Positions 35,239-43,468 of a stretch of DNA of 64,000 nucleotides are shown piece by piece (position 1 is the stretch's first letter; every line of letters starts with the position of its first letter). The translations under genes and the position numbers were made by a program. The DNA is from Pseudomonas sp. R28(2017) (GTDB lineage: Bacteria > Pseudomonadota > Gammaproteobacteria > Pseudomonadales > Pseudomonadaceae), in NCBI RefSeq assembly GCF_002112505.1, contig NZ_NEHW01000001.1, forward strand, positions 186,001-250,000. Reading direction: 5' to 3'. The notes under the pieces are model-generated. The model ran no database searches. It was not told the DNA's origin and saw only the letters and a program-made list of their open reading frames with translations.

Positions 35239-36585
35239 TCAGGTCATCTGGATGATGGTCTGCATGATGGTGCTTTCGGTGGAGATGGTCTTGGCGTTCG
35301 CCTGATAGTTGCTCTGCGCCTTGATCAGCTCGACCAGCTCCTGGGTCAGGTTGACGTTGGAGTTTTCCAGCGAGTTGGACTCGACGCTGCCCAGGGTGCC
35401 GGTCTTCGGCGCATCGATGCCCGGGATGCCCGAGGAGTAGGTCTCGGTCCAACGGGTGCCGCCGATCTGCTGCAAGCCCTGGTCGTTGGCAAAGCTGGCC
35501 AGTGCCACCTGGCCGATGGCGCGCGACTGCTGGTTGCTGAAGCTGGCGAACATCACACCCGTGGAGTCGATGCTCAGGCTCGACAGGATGCCGGTGGCAT
35601 AACCATCCTGGGACTGCGACATGCGCGCGGTCTCGGTGTTGTACGAGGTGGTGCTGTTCATCGACAGGCGCAGGCCGTCGGTGTTTTCGGTGGAGCCGTT
35701 GGCGATCCAGTTGCCACTGGCATCCTGGGTGGCCGGGATCCAGCCTTTGAGCGTAAAGGTGTTGTTGGTCACGCTCCATTCGGCACCGGCCGGCACCCCG
35801 GTGGTGTCAGTGGCCATCGATGCGACGCTGCCATCGCTGTTGAAGCCGATGGTGCCGGTCAGCGGGGCAGCACTGGTCGGATCCATCGGATTGCGGCCGT
35901 CGACCAGGGTGTACATGGTCCACTGGTTCGTATCGGTCTTGCGATAGAACTGCTCCATGGTGTGCTCGTTGCCCTGGCTGTCGTAGATCTTGGTCGAGAA
36001 CGACTTCGTGTACGACGTTTCGTCAGTCGGGTCGAAGACGATGTCACCGGCAACTGGCGGCGTCGATGGCAACGGGATCGACTTGGCCGAGGAGTTCAGG
36101 TTGATGCCCTGGTCGATCAGGCTGGTGGCCTTGGGCTGCAGCGCCGAGGTGTCGATCTGCAGGTCGGTCAGCACGCCCTTCTTGATATTGCCGTTGGCAT
36201 CAGCGGCATAGCCCTGCAGGCGCAGGCCATCGGAGGTGACGACGTAGTTGTCCTTGCTGGTCTGGAAGGCACCGGCACGGGTGTAGACCATCGAGCCGTT
36301 GTCGGACAGCACGAAGTAACCCTGCCCCTGGATCCCCATGTCCAGCACGTTGCCGGTATTGTTCACGTCACCCTGGGTGAACTGCTGGGAAACTGCGGCC
36401 AGGCGCACACCGTTGCCGACCTGGTTCTTGCCCACGCCCAGGCGGTTGGCACCGGCGTAGACGTCGGCGAACTCGGCACGCGAGGACTTGAAACCGGTGG
36501 TGTTGACGTTGGCGATGTTGTTGCCGGTAACGTCCAGCTGCTTGTTGGCTGCGTACAGACCGCTAAGGCCGATATTGAAAGACAT
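35239..36585 (-). CDS. flgE: Flagellar hook protein FlgE
   Basis: FlgE is the hook subunit. The 448 residues hold the N-terminal motif IGLSGLYAANKQLDVTGNNI and the C-terminal SNVNLTQELVELIKAQSNYQ. The middle domains carry typical hook segments (YDSQGNEHTMEQFYRKTDTN). It is downstream of the hook scaffold gene flgD by 27 bases in the flgBCDE operon. Confidence 0.96.
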   Translation of the reverse strand: MSFNIGLSGLYAANKQLDVTGNNIANVNTTGFKSSRAEFADVYAGANRLGVGKNQVGNGVRLAAVSQQFTQGDVNNTGNVLDMGIQGQGYFVLSDNGSMVYTRAGAFQTSKDNYVVTSDGLRLQGYAADANGNIKKGVLTDLQIDTSALQPKATSLIDQGINLNSSAKSIPLPSTPPVAGDIVFDPTDETSYTKSFSTKIYDSQGNEHTMEQFYRKTDTNQWTMYTLVDGRNPMDPTSAAPLTGTIGFNSDGSVASMATDTTGVPAGAEWSVTNNTFTLKGWIPATQDASGNWIANGSTENTDGLRLSMNSTTSYNTETARMSQSQDGYATGILSSLSIDSTGVMFASFSNQQSRAIGQVALASFANDQGLQQIGGTRWTETYSSGIPGIDAPKTGTLGSVESNSLENSNVNLTQELVELIKAQSNYQANAKTISTESTIMQTIIQMT

Positions 36586-36612
36586 GCTGTTGCTCCTTGT
36601 GCCGTTCTGGCC

Positions 36613-37326
36613 TTAGATACCGATGGTTTGTACGTCGGACAGGGAAACCTTGCCGACCCCGGCGAGGTTGAGCACCATCTCGCCCGTGGTGTTGAAGCTG
36701 ACGCTGGTGACCTTGGCCGGCAGCAGGGTGTTCATCTGCACCGCCTTGCCGTCCACGGTGGTGGTGGCAGTGAAGGTGTAGGTGCCCGGGTCGACCTTCT
36801 CGCCACTGGCGTTGGTGCCGTCCCAGATGAAGTCGGCATAGCCGGCTTTCTGCTCACCCACCTCAATGGTCTTGACGGTGTTGCCGTCCTTGTCCTTGAC
36901 GGTGATCTTCGCCCCATCGATGGCCTGCGGCACGACGAACTGGGCATTGAAGCTGTTGGCGGTGTCGACCACGGCCTTGTCGTTCTGCACGATCACCGAG
37001 CGACCGACCAGCGACGAGGCCTGCAGCGCCTGGGACGAAGCCATGGCACTGGTGATGTTGGTGACCGACTCGTTCAGCGAGGTAATGCCTTCGAGGCTGC
37101 TGAACTGGGCCAACTGGGCCACGAACTCGCCGTTGTCCTGCGGGTCGAGCGGGTTCTGGTGCTGCATCTGGGTAACCAGCAGCTGCAGGAACGCATCTTT
37201 GCCCAGCGAGCTGTTGCCGGTCTGGGACGCGGTGTCGGTGGTGGTCTTCTTGGTGGTACCGGTGCTGACACCGGACGCCGCGAGGACGTCGTTGAGGTTT
37301 ACACCGCTGGTGGTATCGATGGCCAT
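36613..37326 (-). CDS. flgD: Flagellar hook scaffold (cap) protein FlgD
   Basis: FlgD caps the growing hook and is lost when the hook is complete. The 237 residues include the conserved N-terminal block DAFLQLLVTQMQHQNPLDPQ, then DNGEFVAQLAQFSSLE, and a FlnA/Ig-like C-terminal part (YADFIWDGTNASGEKVDPGT, then YTFTA). Standard position between flgC and flgE. Confidence 0.96.
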   Translation of the reverse strand: MAIDTTSGVNLNDVLAASGVSTGTTKKTTTDTASQTGNSSLGKDAFLQLLVTQMQHQNPLDPQDNGEFVAQLAQFSSLEGITSLNESVTNITSAMASSQALQASSLVGRSVIVQNDKAVVDTANSFNAQFVVPQAIDGAKITVKDKDGNTVKTIEVGEQKAGYADFIWDGTNASGEKVDPGTYTFTATTTVDGKAVQMNTLLPAKVTSVSFNTTGEMVLNLAGVGKVSLSDVQTIGI

Positions 37327-37341
37327 GGTCCGGCTTCCTTA

Positions 37342-37785
37342 TCACTGACCCAGGGTCAGTACTTTCTGCATCATGTTCTTGGCGGTGTTCATCAGCTCGG
37401 CGTTGGTCTGGAACGCCCGGCTGGCGGAGATCATGTCAGCCATCTCCTCGACCACATTGACATTCGGGTAGTAGACGTAGCCGTCCTTGTTCGCCGCCGG
37501 GTGATTCGGCTCGTAGCGTGCTTCCAGGTTGCTCTGGTCTTCGACGATGCCCTTGACCTGCACGCCCTGCCCTGCCTCGCCCTGGTCCTCGAACAGCGAC
37601 TGGCTGACGCCGCTCTGCGCGTTCTGGAAGGTGGTGGCGAAGACCGGGTGGCGCGCGCGGTAGGTCTGGTCGATGCTCGACGACACGGTCTCGGCGTTGG
37701 CGATGTTCGAGGCAACGGTGTTGAGGCGGGTGTTCTGCGCGCTCATGCCGCTGCCGGCAATGTTGAAGACACTGGAAAGGGACAT
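37342..37785 (-). CDS. flgC: Flagellar proximal rod protein FlgC
   Basis: A 147-residue rod subunit with the motif SGMSAQNTRLNTVASNIANA and the end block PNVNVVEEMADMISASRAFQ. It starts three bases after the flgB stop, indicating coupled translation. Confidence 0.96.
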   Translation of the reverse strand: MSLSSVFNIAGSGMSAQNTRLNTVASNIANAETVSSSIDQTYRARHPVFATTFQNAQSGVSQSLFEDQGEAGQGVQVKGIVEDQSNLEARYEPNHPAANKDGYVYYPNVNVVEEMADMISASRAFQTNAELMNTAKNMMQKVLTLGQ

Positions 37786-37788
37786 GAA

Positions 37789-38196
37789 TTACTCTCCGCG
37801 CAGGGCTGAAACCAGCCCTTTGAATTTACTGTTGAGCAAGGTGAAGCTGGCCTGGAAGCCGATGGCGTTTTCCGTGTAGTTCGATTGCTCGATCTGGGCG
37901 TCCACGGTGTTCTGGTCGATCGACGGCTGGGTCGGCACGCGGTACTGCATGGTGTCGTCAGCCATCGCCAGGCCTTCGGCCTCGATGTGGCGGCTGTTGG
38001 TGCGGTCCATGGCGAAGCGGCCGCTTTGCTGCTTCTGGCTCTCGGCGGCGAGCACCGAAGAGAAGTCCATGTCACGCGCCTTGTAGTTGGGCGTGTCGGC
38101 GTTGGCAATGTTGTTGGCCAGCACTTCGGCGCGCTGGGCGCGGAAGCCCAATGCCTTTTCGTGAATGCCAAGCGCCTTGTCGAAACTGATGCTCAT
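37789..38196 (-). CDS. flgB: Flagellar proximal rod protein FlgB
   Basis: A 135-residue rod subunit with FRAQRAEVLANNIANADTPN and a C-terminal ENAIGFQASFTLLNSKFKGL. It is the first gene of flgBCDE and lies behind a perfect sigma-54 promoter. Confidence 0.95.
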   Translation of the reverse strand: MSISFDKALGIHEKALGFRAQRAEVLANNIANADTPNYKARDMDFSSVLAAESQKQQSGRFAMDRTNSRHIEAEGLAMADDTMQYRVPTQPSIDQNTVDAQIEQSNYTENAIGFQASFTLLNSKFKGLVSALRGE

Positions 38197-38244
38197 GTCG
38201 GGGAAACCTTCGAAGGTTGGCCGGAATTTCGTTGAGCAAGGTAT

Positions 38245-38260
38245 AGCAAGGGCTGTGCCA
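38245..38260 (-). promoter_or_regulatory. Sigma-54 promoter of flgBCDE
   Basis: The minus strand reads TGGCACAGCCCTTGCT, a full match to TGGCAC-N5-TTGC. The start is expected near 38234, with a leader of about 38 bases to flgB. Confidence 0.88.
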
Positions 38261-38605
38261 CATTCTTCAAAGCCCGGAAATACTGGGCTGTGGCGGATTC
38301 AGGTAATGGCGCGATGCCAGAAAAGCGGCAAAGTGCTTCCGCCTGGCGAAGGGAAAGCGGCAATTGCCGGGTGGCAAAAGCGGCAAATCAAAAAATTGAC
38401 GTCAGATGTTGGGGCGGGTGTATCGCGCTGGATGTGTGCCGCTCAAGATCGCCAAATCCCTCCAGCCGTACCCCTCGCAGCCCCCCCCCAATCCCGAACG
38501 TCCCCCACCAGCAACGAATCGACTTTTCCTACAACTGACTCAGGAACGTCCTACCCCCACCCCATGATGTGATTCCCCTGCACAAAACTGGCAGGGAGAC
38601 GCCTC
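38261..38605. other. Non-coding stretch between flgB and the toxin gene
   Basis: These 345 bases hold no convincing gene. On the minus side there is a FleQ-box-like sequence ATCAAAAAATTGAC (38387-38400), 13 of 14 bases like the pattern (G/A)TCANTAAATTGAC if one A/T mismatch is allowed. It lies about 140 bases upstream of the flgB promoter, a normal enhancer distance. Just before the toxin gene, CCTAC recurs at about 38529 and 38550 and GGGAG serves as its ribosome site. No clear -35/-10 pair for the toxin gene was found. Confidence 0.45.
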
Positions 38606-39949
38606 ATGCTGCTCTGGCACATCGTGCCCACCTGGCACGATATCGAGTCACGCATCACCGATGAAATGGGCTATCAGGGAGGCGCTCATTTCCGTACCTA
38701 CCTCAACCAAGAGGTGCCATCACTGGCCCTCCAGCTGCGCCGTGTCGACAGCGTGCGGCGCGCTTTCTACAAGGCCGAATGGGTAGCGGGCGAACTGCTG
38801 CGCCAGCGCTTCGCCGACCTCGACATCAAAACCATCCTCAACGACCTGCTCGGCGTCGCCGAACAGATGGCGATGATCGTCGCCGGCACTGCCCTCACCG
38901 GCGGCCTGCTCGGTGCCGGCATCGGTGCCTTCGCCGGCGGCGTCGGTGCATTTCCCGGCGGCGTTGCAGGCACCGCCATCGGCTTCAAGGTCAGCGGCTG
39001 GATCCTCGGCGTGCTGGGCATCGCCTCCCTCGCCGAGTTCTTCGTCGACGGCTTGCCGCGCATCGGCGAGTACTACCTGGACGGCATCGGTATCGCCTGG
39101 GAAGGCCCACGCGGTGAACAGGGGCTGAACGCGTTCAGCCAGGACAACCCGTTTGCCATCAATCAGGCCGCGCATTTCATTGCCACCGGGCATGTGGAAG
39201 TGGTGATGCTGCTGTTGGGCGCCATGGTGTCCTACCTCACCCGCGGGGGTGGCAATGCGGGTGTGTTGGCTCAGGAAATGGCCGCCAGCAAGAAGGGCGC
39301 GAGGATTGGGCAATGGATGCTCAAGCATGAGGAGGCCCTGAAGAAACGGCCGGACCTGCAGGTGCCGGAGCGGCGCAAGGTAGCTATGGCCGGCCAGGAA
39401 CCTGAGGTACCGTTCACCCACAAAAATGACAACGGGCCGACGAAAAGCCGACCGGGCTTCATGGCATTGCATCACGTCGAATGCTTTAAAACTGGCAAAT
39501 TGCCAGAGTATAAGACAGGGGAATTCAAACGACAGTTGAATGGCCAAGAAGATGGGCTCAACTGGATGACGGTTGAGGAGTTTTTGGAGAGCGTTACGTC
39601 CCCAAACAAACGAAATCCCGGAATTGCCCAAAAAGCGAGGGTAAATTATGAGGACGACATCCGAATCAGTATTGCACAAGAGCTTCGAAAAACACTCGAC
39701 CCATTAGACGCTGAATTGGTCGCAATCGAAAAAGCCAAAAACCGGATGTCTGTGCTAGCTGCGCTGCACAACCCTGACCTCATAGCAGGCGGCAAGGATA
39801 AAATTTCCGATTTCGGCGACCGCCAAGTGAACTCTGTAATAGGACCACAATGGAAGACGAAACTACCAAACCTCAAAAGGGCAGCCGAGATGGTTCCAGC
39901 AGAACTTCGAAGCACAACACGCATGAACACAAAACTGCACAAGTGCTAA
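38606..39949 (+). CDS. Polymorphic toxin (probable T6SS effector) with Ntox15-like HxxD nuclease domain
   Basis: A 447-residue protein in two parts. The N-terminal part (1-about 270) begins LLWHIVPTWHDIESRITDEM, has a long Gly/Ala-rich hydrophobic stretch (88-145, glycine-zipper-like) and a second hydrophobic helix near 205-220. It resembles the N-terminal region of Pseudomonas polymorphic toxins that I recall as DUF6861. The C-terminal part (about 280-447) has MALHHVECF (HH at 289-290), HNPDLIAGG (388-396) and ISDFGDRQVNSVIGPQWK, which fit the Ntox15 domain. In Agrobacterium Tde1/Tde2 that domain is a DNase needing an HxxD motif, here HNPD. No T6SS, VgrG or PAAR gene is in the window. Base composition falls visibly in the toxin half. 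Ribosome site GGGAG. Confidence 0.8.
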   Translation: MLLWHIVPTWHDIESRITDEMGYQGGAHFRTYLNQEVPSLALQLRRVDSVRRAFYKAEWVAGELLRQRFADLDIKTILNDLLGVAEQMAMIVAGTALTGGLLGAGIGAFAGGVGAFPGGVAGTAIGFKVSGWILGVLGIASLAEFFVDGLPRIGEYYLDGIGIAWEGPRGEQGLNAFSQDNPFAINQAAHFIATGHVEVVMLLLGAMVSYLTRGGGNAGVLAQEMAASKKGARIGQWMLKHEEALKKRPDLQVPERRKVAMAGQEPEVPFTHKNDNGPTKSRPGFMALHHVECFKTGKLPEYKTGEFKRQLNGQEDGLNWMTVEEFLESVTSPNKRNPGIAQKARVNYEDDIRISIAQELRKTLDPLDAELVAIEKAKNRMSVLAALHNPDLIAGGKDKISDFGDRQVNSVIGPQWKTKLPNLKRAAEMVPAELRSTTRMNTKLHKC

Positions 39950-39959
39950 GAGGGCACCC

Positions 39960-40586
39960 ATGATGGATAAAGTTTTTGCCAGGTTCATCGAAATTTTTGG
40001 ACCCGCCATCGACCGCAGAGAGGTGCCTCCGTCAAGCCTCGAACGCTACAAAGACAAGCTACCCCCTAAGCTTCTGGAGTACTGGGCCGAGCATGGCTGG
40101 GGAGGATACGGGGAAGGCATTATCTGGTTAGTCAACCCTCAGGATTACGAAGCTGTCGTGGCGTCGTGGATAGAAAACACACCACTCCACTCGCAAGATT
40201 CTTATCACCTCATCGCCAGAAGCGCATTTGGTGACCTCTACCTGTGGGGCGAGAAAACCGGAGCATCACTAACAATATCAAGCGTTAGCTCTCAGTATGT
40301 ATTCCATAAAACCAGTTTTAAAAAGGCGGAACTGGATGCGGAGCTTCAGGGTTTTATCCTTTCAAGACGAGTGGAGTCGAACGACTTTAACGATCTGTTC
40401 AAGCCCGCCCTAGAAAAACTGGGCAGCCTCAAGCATGACGAAATGTATGGGTTTTTCCCAGCACTCATGCTGGGCGGCTCTGACTCTCTCAAATTCTTGA
40501 AAAAAATCAGTGCAGTTGAACATTTGATTTTCCTTGCTCAACTCACTGACCTAGAGCCATATTTTTTTTCGGAAGTACCGACTTGA
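39960..40586 (+). CDS. Probable immunity protein of the Ntox15-like toxin (GAD-like/DUF1851 type)
   Basis: A 208-residue cytosolic protein ten bases downstream of the toxin on the same strand; ATG at 39960 or the adjacent ATG at 39963. The N-terminal half (FGPAIDRREVPPSSLERYKD, LPPKLLEYWAEHGWGGYGEG, LVNPQDYEAVV) fits GAD-like proteins. The end (FFPALMLGGSDSLKFLKKIS, VEHLIFLAQLTDLEPYF) fits DUF1851. The Agrobacterium immunity proteins Tdi1/Tdi2 are of this type, so the pairing supports both assignments. The gene is poorer in G+C than the flagellar genes around it, suggesting transfer together with the toxin domain. Confidence 0.78.
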   Translation: MMDKVFARFIEIFGPAIDRREVPPSSLERYKDKLPPKLLEYWAEHGWGGYGEGIIWLVNPQDYEAVVASWIENTPLHSQDSYHLIARSAFGDLYLWGEKTGASLTISSVSSQYVFHKTSFKKAELDAELQGFILSRRVESNDFNDLFKPALEKLGSLKHDEMYGFFPALMLGGSDSLKFLKKISAVEHLIFLAQLTDLEPYFFSEVPT

Positions 40587-40604
40587 GCATATTGTTCAGC
40601 AAAT

Positions 40605-40631
40605 CGAGAGCCGCCTTACGGCGGCTCGTTT
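40605..40631. terminator. Hairpin between the immunity gene and cheR (convergent)
   Basis: GAGCCGCC (40608-40615) pairs with GGCGGCTC (40620-40627) with a four-base loop. It lies between two converging genes and may serve both. T run weak. Confidence 0.65.
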
Positions 40632-40677
40632 GACGGGCGCTACAGAGCCACCGACATGCACCCCAGGCGCTCCGTTC

Positions 40678-41505
40678 TCACTTCGCCTGGTAGATGATCC
40701 CCGGGCTGCACTGGACCATCTGGTAATGGTCCGGCAACCCGTTCAGCGCCTCCGAGGCACCCAGGAACAGGTAGCCCCCGGGCTTCAGGGTGCTGTGAAT
40801 ACGCATCAGGATGTCCTTCTTCACCTGCGCCGAGAAGTAGATCAGCACATTGCGGCAGAACACGATATCGAACTTGCCCAGGCTCGCGTAGCTATCGAGC
40901 AGGTTGAACGAGCGGAACTCGACGCGGCTGCGGATAGCCGGCTTGACCGCCCAGCGCCCCGGCCCCTTGGTGTCGAAGTAGCGCTGCAGGCGCTCCTGGG
41001 ACAGGCCACGGGCAATCGCCAGGCTGTCGTACTCACCGGTCTTGCAGTTGGTCAGCATCGAACCGGACAGGTCAGTGGCAACAATCTGCGCCCCCATCTT
41101 CAACTGGCCCAGGTTGCTGCGCTCGAATTCGTCGATGGCCATCGAGATCGAGTACGGCTCCTGCCCCGACGAACAGGCTGCCGACCACATGCGCAGGCGC
41201 TGGCCGGGGTTGTTCCTGATGAACTCGGGGATGACCTTGTTCTTCAGCACTTCGAACGGGTAGGTATCGCGAAACCACAGGGTCTCGTTGGTGGTCATGG
41301 CATCCACCACCTGCTCGCGCAGGCCGCCTCGCGGCTGGGTCTGGATGCGTTGCACCAGTTCGCCCAGGCTCTTGATGCCCTGCTGCTCCATCAGCTTGTT
41401 GAGACGGCTGGAAACCAGGTACTGCTTATTCTCGCCCAGCAGGATGCCACAGGCTTTTTCCAGGAAGACCCTGAACTGTTCGAACTCTAAATTACCCGTA
41501 GACAC
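40678..41505 (-). CDS. cheR: Chemotaxis protein methyltransferase CheR
   Basis: CheR methylates glutamates of chemoreceptors with SAM. The 275 residues show the N-terminal four-helix domain (FEQFRVFLEKACGILLGENK) and the SAM domain with MWSAACSSGQEPYSISMAI, IVFCRNVLIYF and LKPGGYLFLGASEALNG. The start is GTG at 41505, since no ATG fits the family N-terminus. It follows cheV by 51 bases. In P. putida cheR and cheV stand between flgB and flgA. Confidence 0.95.
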   Translation of the reverse strand: MSTGNLEFEQFRVFLEKACGILLGENKQYLVSSRLNKLMEQQGIKSLGELVQRIQTQPRGGLREQVVDAMTTNETLWFRDTYPFEVLKNKVIPEFIRNNPGQRLRMWSAACSSGQEPYSISMAIDEFERSNLGQLKMGAQIVATDLSGSMLTNCKTGEYDSLAIARGLSQERLQRYFDTKGPGRWAVKPAIRSRVEFRSFNLLDSYASLGKFDIVFCRNVLIYFSAQVKKDILMRIHSTLKPGGYLFLGASEALNGLPDHYQMVQCSPGIIYQAK

Positions 41506-41556
41506 TACTGCCGCCTCTTTTCAATCACTGGTGCCGGGAGCATGCCCCCGGCTGCT

Positions 41557-42486
41557 TCAATGCGCTGCCTTGATCCGGTCGACCACGCGCTGGGCCAGGT
41601 CGTCCGGCTTGAACTTGGCCAGGAAATCATCGGCCCCGACCTTCTTGACCATCGCCTGGTTGAATACCCCGGACAACGAAGTATGCAGGCAGATGTGCAA
41701 TTTTTGCATACGCGGGTCGCTGCGGATCTCTGCGGTAAGCGTATAGCCGTCCATTTCCGGCATTTCAATGTCGGAGATCATCATCAGGAACTCTTCTTCC
41801 GGCTTCTTGCCCTCGTCCACCAGCTTGCGCAGGTAGTCCAGGGCCTGACGGCCATCGTTGAGCGCCACCACCTCCACACCCACCGTCTGCAGGCAGCGGC
41901 TGACCTGCTTGCGCGCCACCGACGAATCGTCGACGGTCAGCACCCGCAGGAGCGTCGCCTTGTCCTGCACCTCGGCATCGACCACGCCGGCAGACACCGA
42001 CTCGGACGACGGCGCCACTTCGGCCAGCACCTTCTCCACGTCGATGATCTCGACCATGCGGTTGTCGACCCGGGTGACCGCGGTCAGGTAATGGTCGCGG
42101 CCCGTGCCCTTGGGTGGCGGATGAATCTCTTCCCAGTTCATGTTGACGATGCGTTCGACCGAATGCACCAGGAAGCCCTGGGTCTTGGTGTTGTACTCGG
42201 TGATGATCACGAAACTGTTGCGCGTTTCTTCCTGCAACCCTGGCAGGCCGGTCGCCATCGACAGGTCGAGGATCGGGATGGTCGCCCCGCGAATGTTGGC
42301 CACGCCGCGCACCACCGGGTGCGACTTGGGCAGCACGGTCAGCTCCGGGCACTGCAGCACCTCGCGGACCTTGAACACGTTGATGCCGTAAAGCTGCGCC
42401 CCGTTGAGACGGAACAGCAGCAACTCCAGGCGATTCTGCCCGACCAGCTGCGTGCGCTGGTTGACTGAATCCATTACCCCCGCCAT
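41557..42486 (-). CDS. cheV: Chemotaxis coupling protein CheV (CheW-receiver fusion)
   Basis: CheV couples receptors to CheA and adapts the signal by phosphorylation. The 309 residues comprise a CheW-like domain (about 10-165, LFRLNGAQLYGINVFKVREV, GATIPILDLSMATGLPG) and a C-terminal receiver domain. The receiver starts LLRVLTVDDSSVARKQVSRC and carries the phospho-acceptor Asp in MMISDIEMPEMDG. The ATG at 42486 follows AAGGAGT. A much earlier in-frame ATG would run through the flgA promoter. Confidence 0.95.
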   Translation of the reverse strand: MAGVMDSVNQRTQLVGQNRLELLLFRLNGAQLYGINVFKVREVLQCPELTVLPKSHPVVRGVANIRGATIPILDLSMATGLPGLQEETRNSFVIITEYNTKTQGFLVHSVERIVNMNWEEIHPPPKGTGRDHYLTAVTRVDNRMVEIIDVEKVLAEVAPSSESVSAGVVDAEVQDKATLLRVLTVDDSSVARKQVSRCLQTVGVEVVALNDGRQALDYLRKLVDEGKKPEEEFLMMISDIEMPEMDGYTLTAEIRSDPRMQKLHICLHTSLSGVFNQAMVKKVGADDFLAKFKPDDLAQRVVDRIKAAH

Positions 42487-42537
42487 GCCTGACTCCTTAT
42501 GCTTTCTGCCTTTTTTGGTGCTACGTGACCACCAAGT

Positions 42538-42553
42538 CGGCACGGGCTTTGCT
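42538..42553 (+). promoter_or_regulatory. Sigma-54 promoter of flgA
   Basis: CGGCACGGGCTTTGCT differs from the consensus only in the first base and has exact spacing. The predicted start (about 12 bases past GC, near 42564) falls almost on the flgA ATG at 42566. Confidence 0.7.
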
Positions 42554-42565
42554 TTTTTGAGCGCC

Positions 42566-43318
42566 ATGTACACGAAAACGACAAATTTCCGACGACTGAC
42601 GCACCTGCTGAGCGGCTCGCTCGCCGTGCTGTGCCTGCTGGCACCCGGCGTTCGCACGCTGGCGGACGCGGTTACCTTGCCTGAACAGCTTATCGGTGTC
42701 ACCCAAGGGTTTCTTGAATTCAGCGTCGAGGACTACCTGGCCACCACCCAGACCCCGGGGCGCTACGAAATCCAGGTCAACCCACTCGACCCGCGCCTGC
42801 GCATGCCGCTGTGCAGCCAACAGCTGGACGCCTCGCTGGAAAGCCCCGCGCAACCGCTGGGCCGGGTGACCGTGCGGGTGCGCTGCGACGGCAGCGCGCC
42901 GTGGACCATTTTCGTGCCGGCCACGGTAAGGCTGTTCCGCGACGTGGTGGTGGTGACCCGCCCGCTCAAGCGTGACAACGTGGTCGGCGAAGGCGACGTG
43001 GCCCTGCGCGAGCGCGATGTCGGCACGCTGCCCCAAGGCTTTCTCACCGAGCTCGACCAGGCGGTGGGCATGAAGATGCTGCGCCCGACGGTGCTCGACC
43101 AGGTCCTCACACCGCAACACCTGGAGCAAGCCGAGGTGGTGCGCAAGGGCGACCATGTGGTGATCACCGCGCGCAGTGGCCCCTTGAGCGTGCGCATGCC
43201 TGGCGAAGCCTTGGCCAAGGGCGGCCAGGGCGAACAGATCCGGGTGCGCAACCTCAATTCGCAGCGGGTGGTGAAGGCCCGGGTCACCGGCCCGGGCCAG
43301 GTCGAGGTCGCCATGTAG
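42566..43318 (+). CDS. flgA: Flagellar P-ring assembly chaperone FlgA
   Basis: FlgA is the periplasmic chaperone for FlgI P-ring assembly. The 250 residues begin with a signal peptide (FRRLTHLLSGSLAVLCLLAP), followed by the SAF-type domain (VVVTRPLKRDNVVGEGDVAL) and the family end GEQIRVRNLNSQRVVKARVT. No ribosome site of normal strength stands before the ATG, yet no later start keeps the signal peptide. It is divergent from cheV, with flgM and flgN downstream. Confidence 0.93.
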   Translation: MYTKTTNFRRLTHLLSGSLAVLCLLAPGVRTLADAVTLPEQLIGVTQGFLEFSVEDYLATTQTPGRYEIQVNPLDPRLRMPLCSQQLDASLESPAQPLGRVTVRVRCDGSAPWTIFVPATVRLFRDVVVVTRPLKRDNVVGEGDVALRERDVGTLPQGFLTELDQAVGMKMLRPTVLDQVLTPQHLEQAEVVRKGDHVVITARSGPLSVRMPGEALAKGGQGEQIRVRNLNSQRVVKARVTGPGQVEVAM

Positions 43319-43405
43319 ATTGCGCTGGCGGTGTGCAACTGCTTTTTCTAAACTGTGCGGAAACGGGTTGGCGAGCTTGCTGACAGGCGGCGATGCATTT
43401 GTGCC

Positions 43406-43432
43406 TAAAGTTTCTTTCGGGTTGGCCGAAAA
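43406..43432 (+). promoter_or_regulatory. Sigma-28 (FliA) promoter of flgMN
   Basis: TAAA (43406-43409) is followed after exactly 15 bases by GCCGAAAA (43425-43432), one base off the FliA -10 consensus GCCGATAA. It is 37 bases upstream of flgM and would let FliA drive its own anti-sigma factor. Confidence 0.85.
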
Positions 43433-43468
43433 CAAGGCAAGCGTCCAAATACCCAGAGGTTTCTGATC

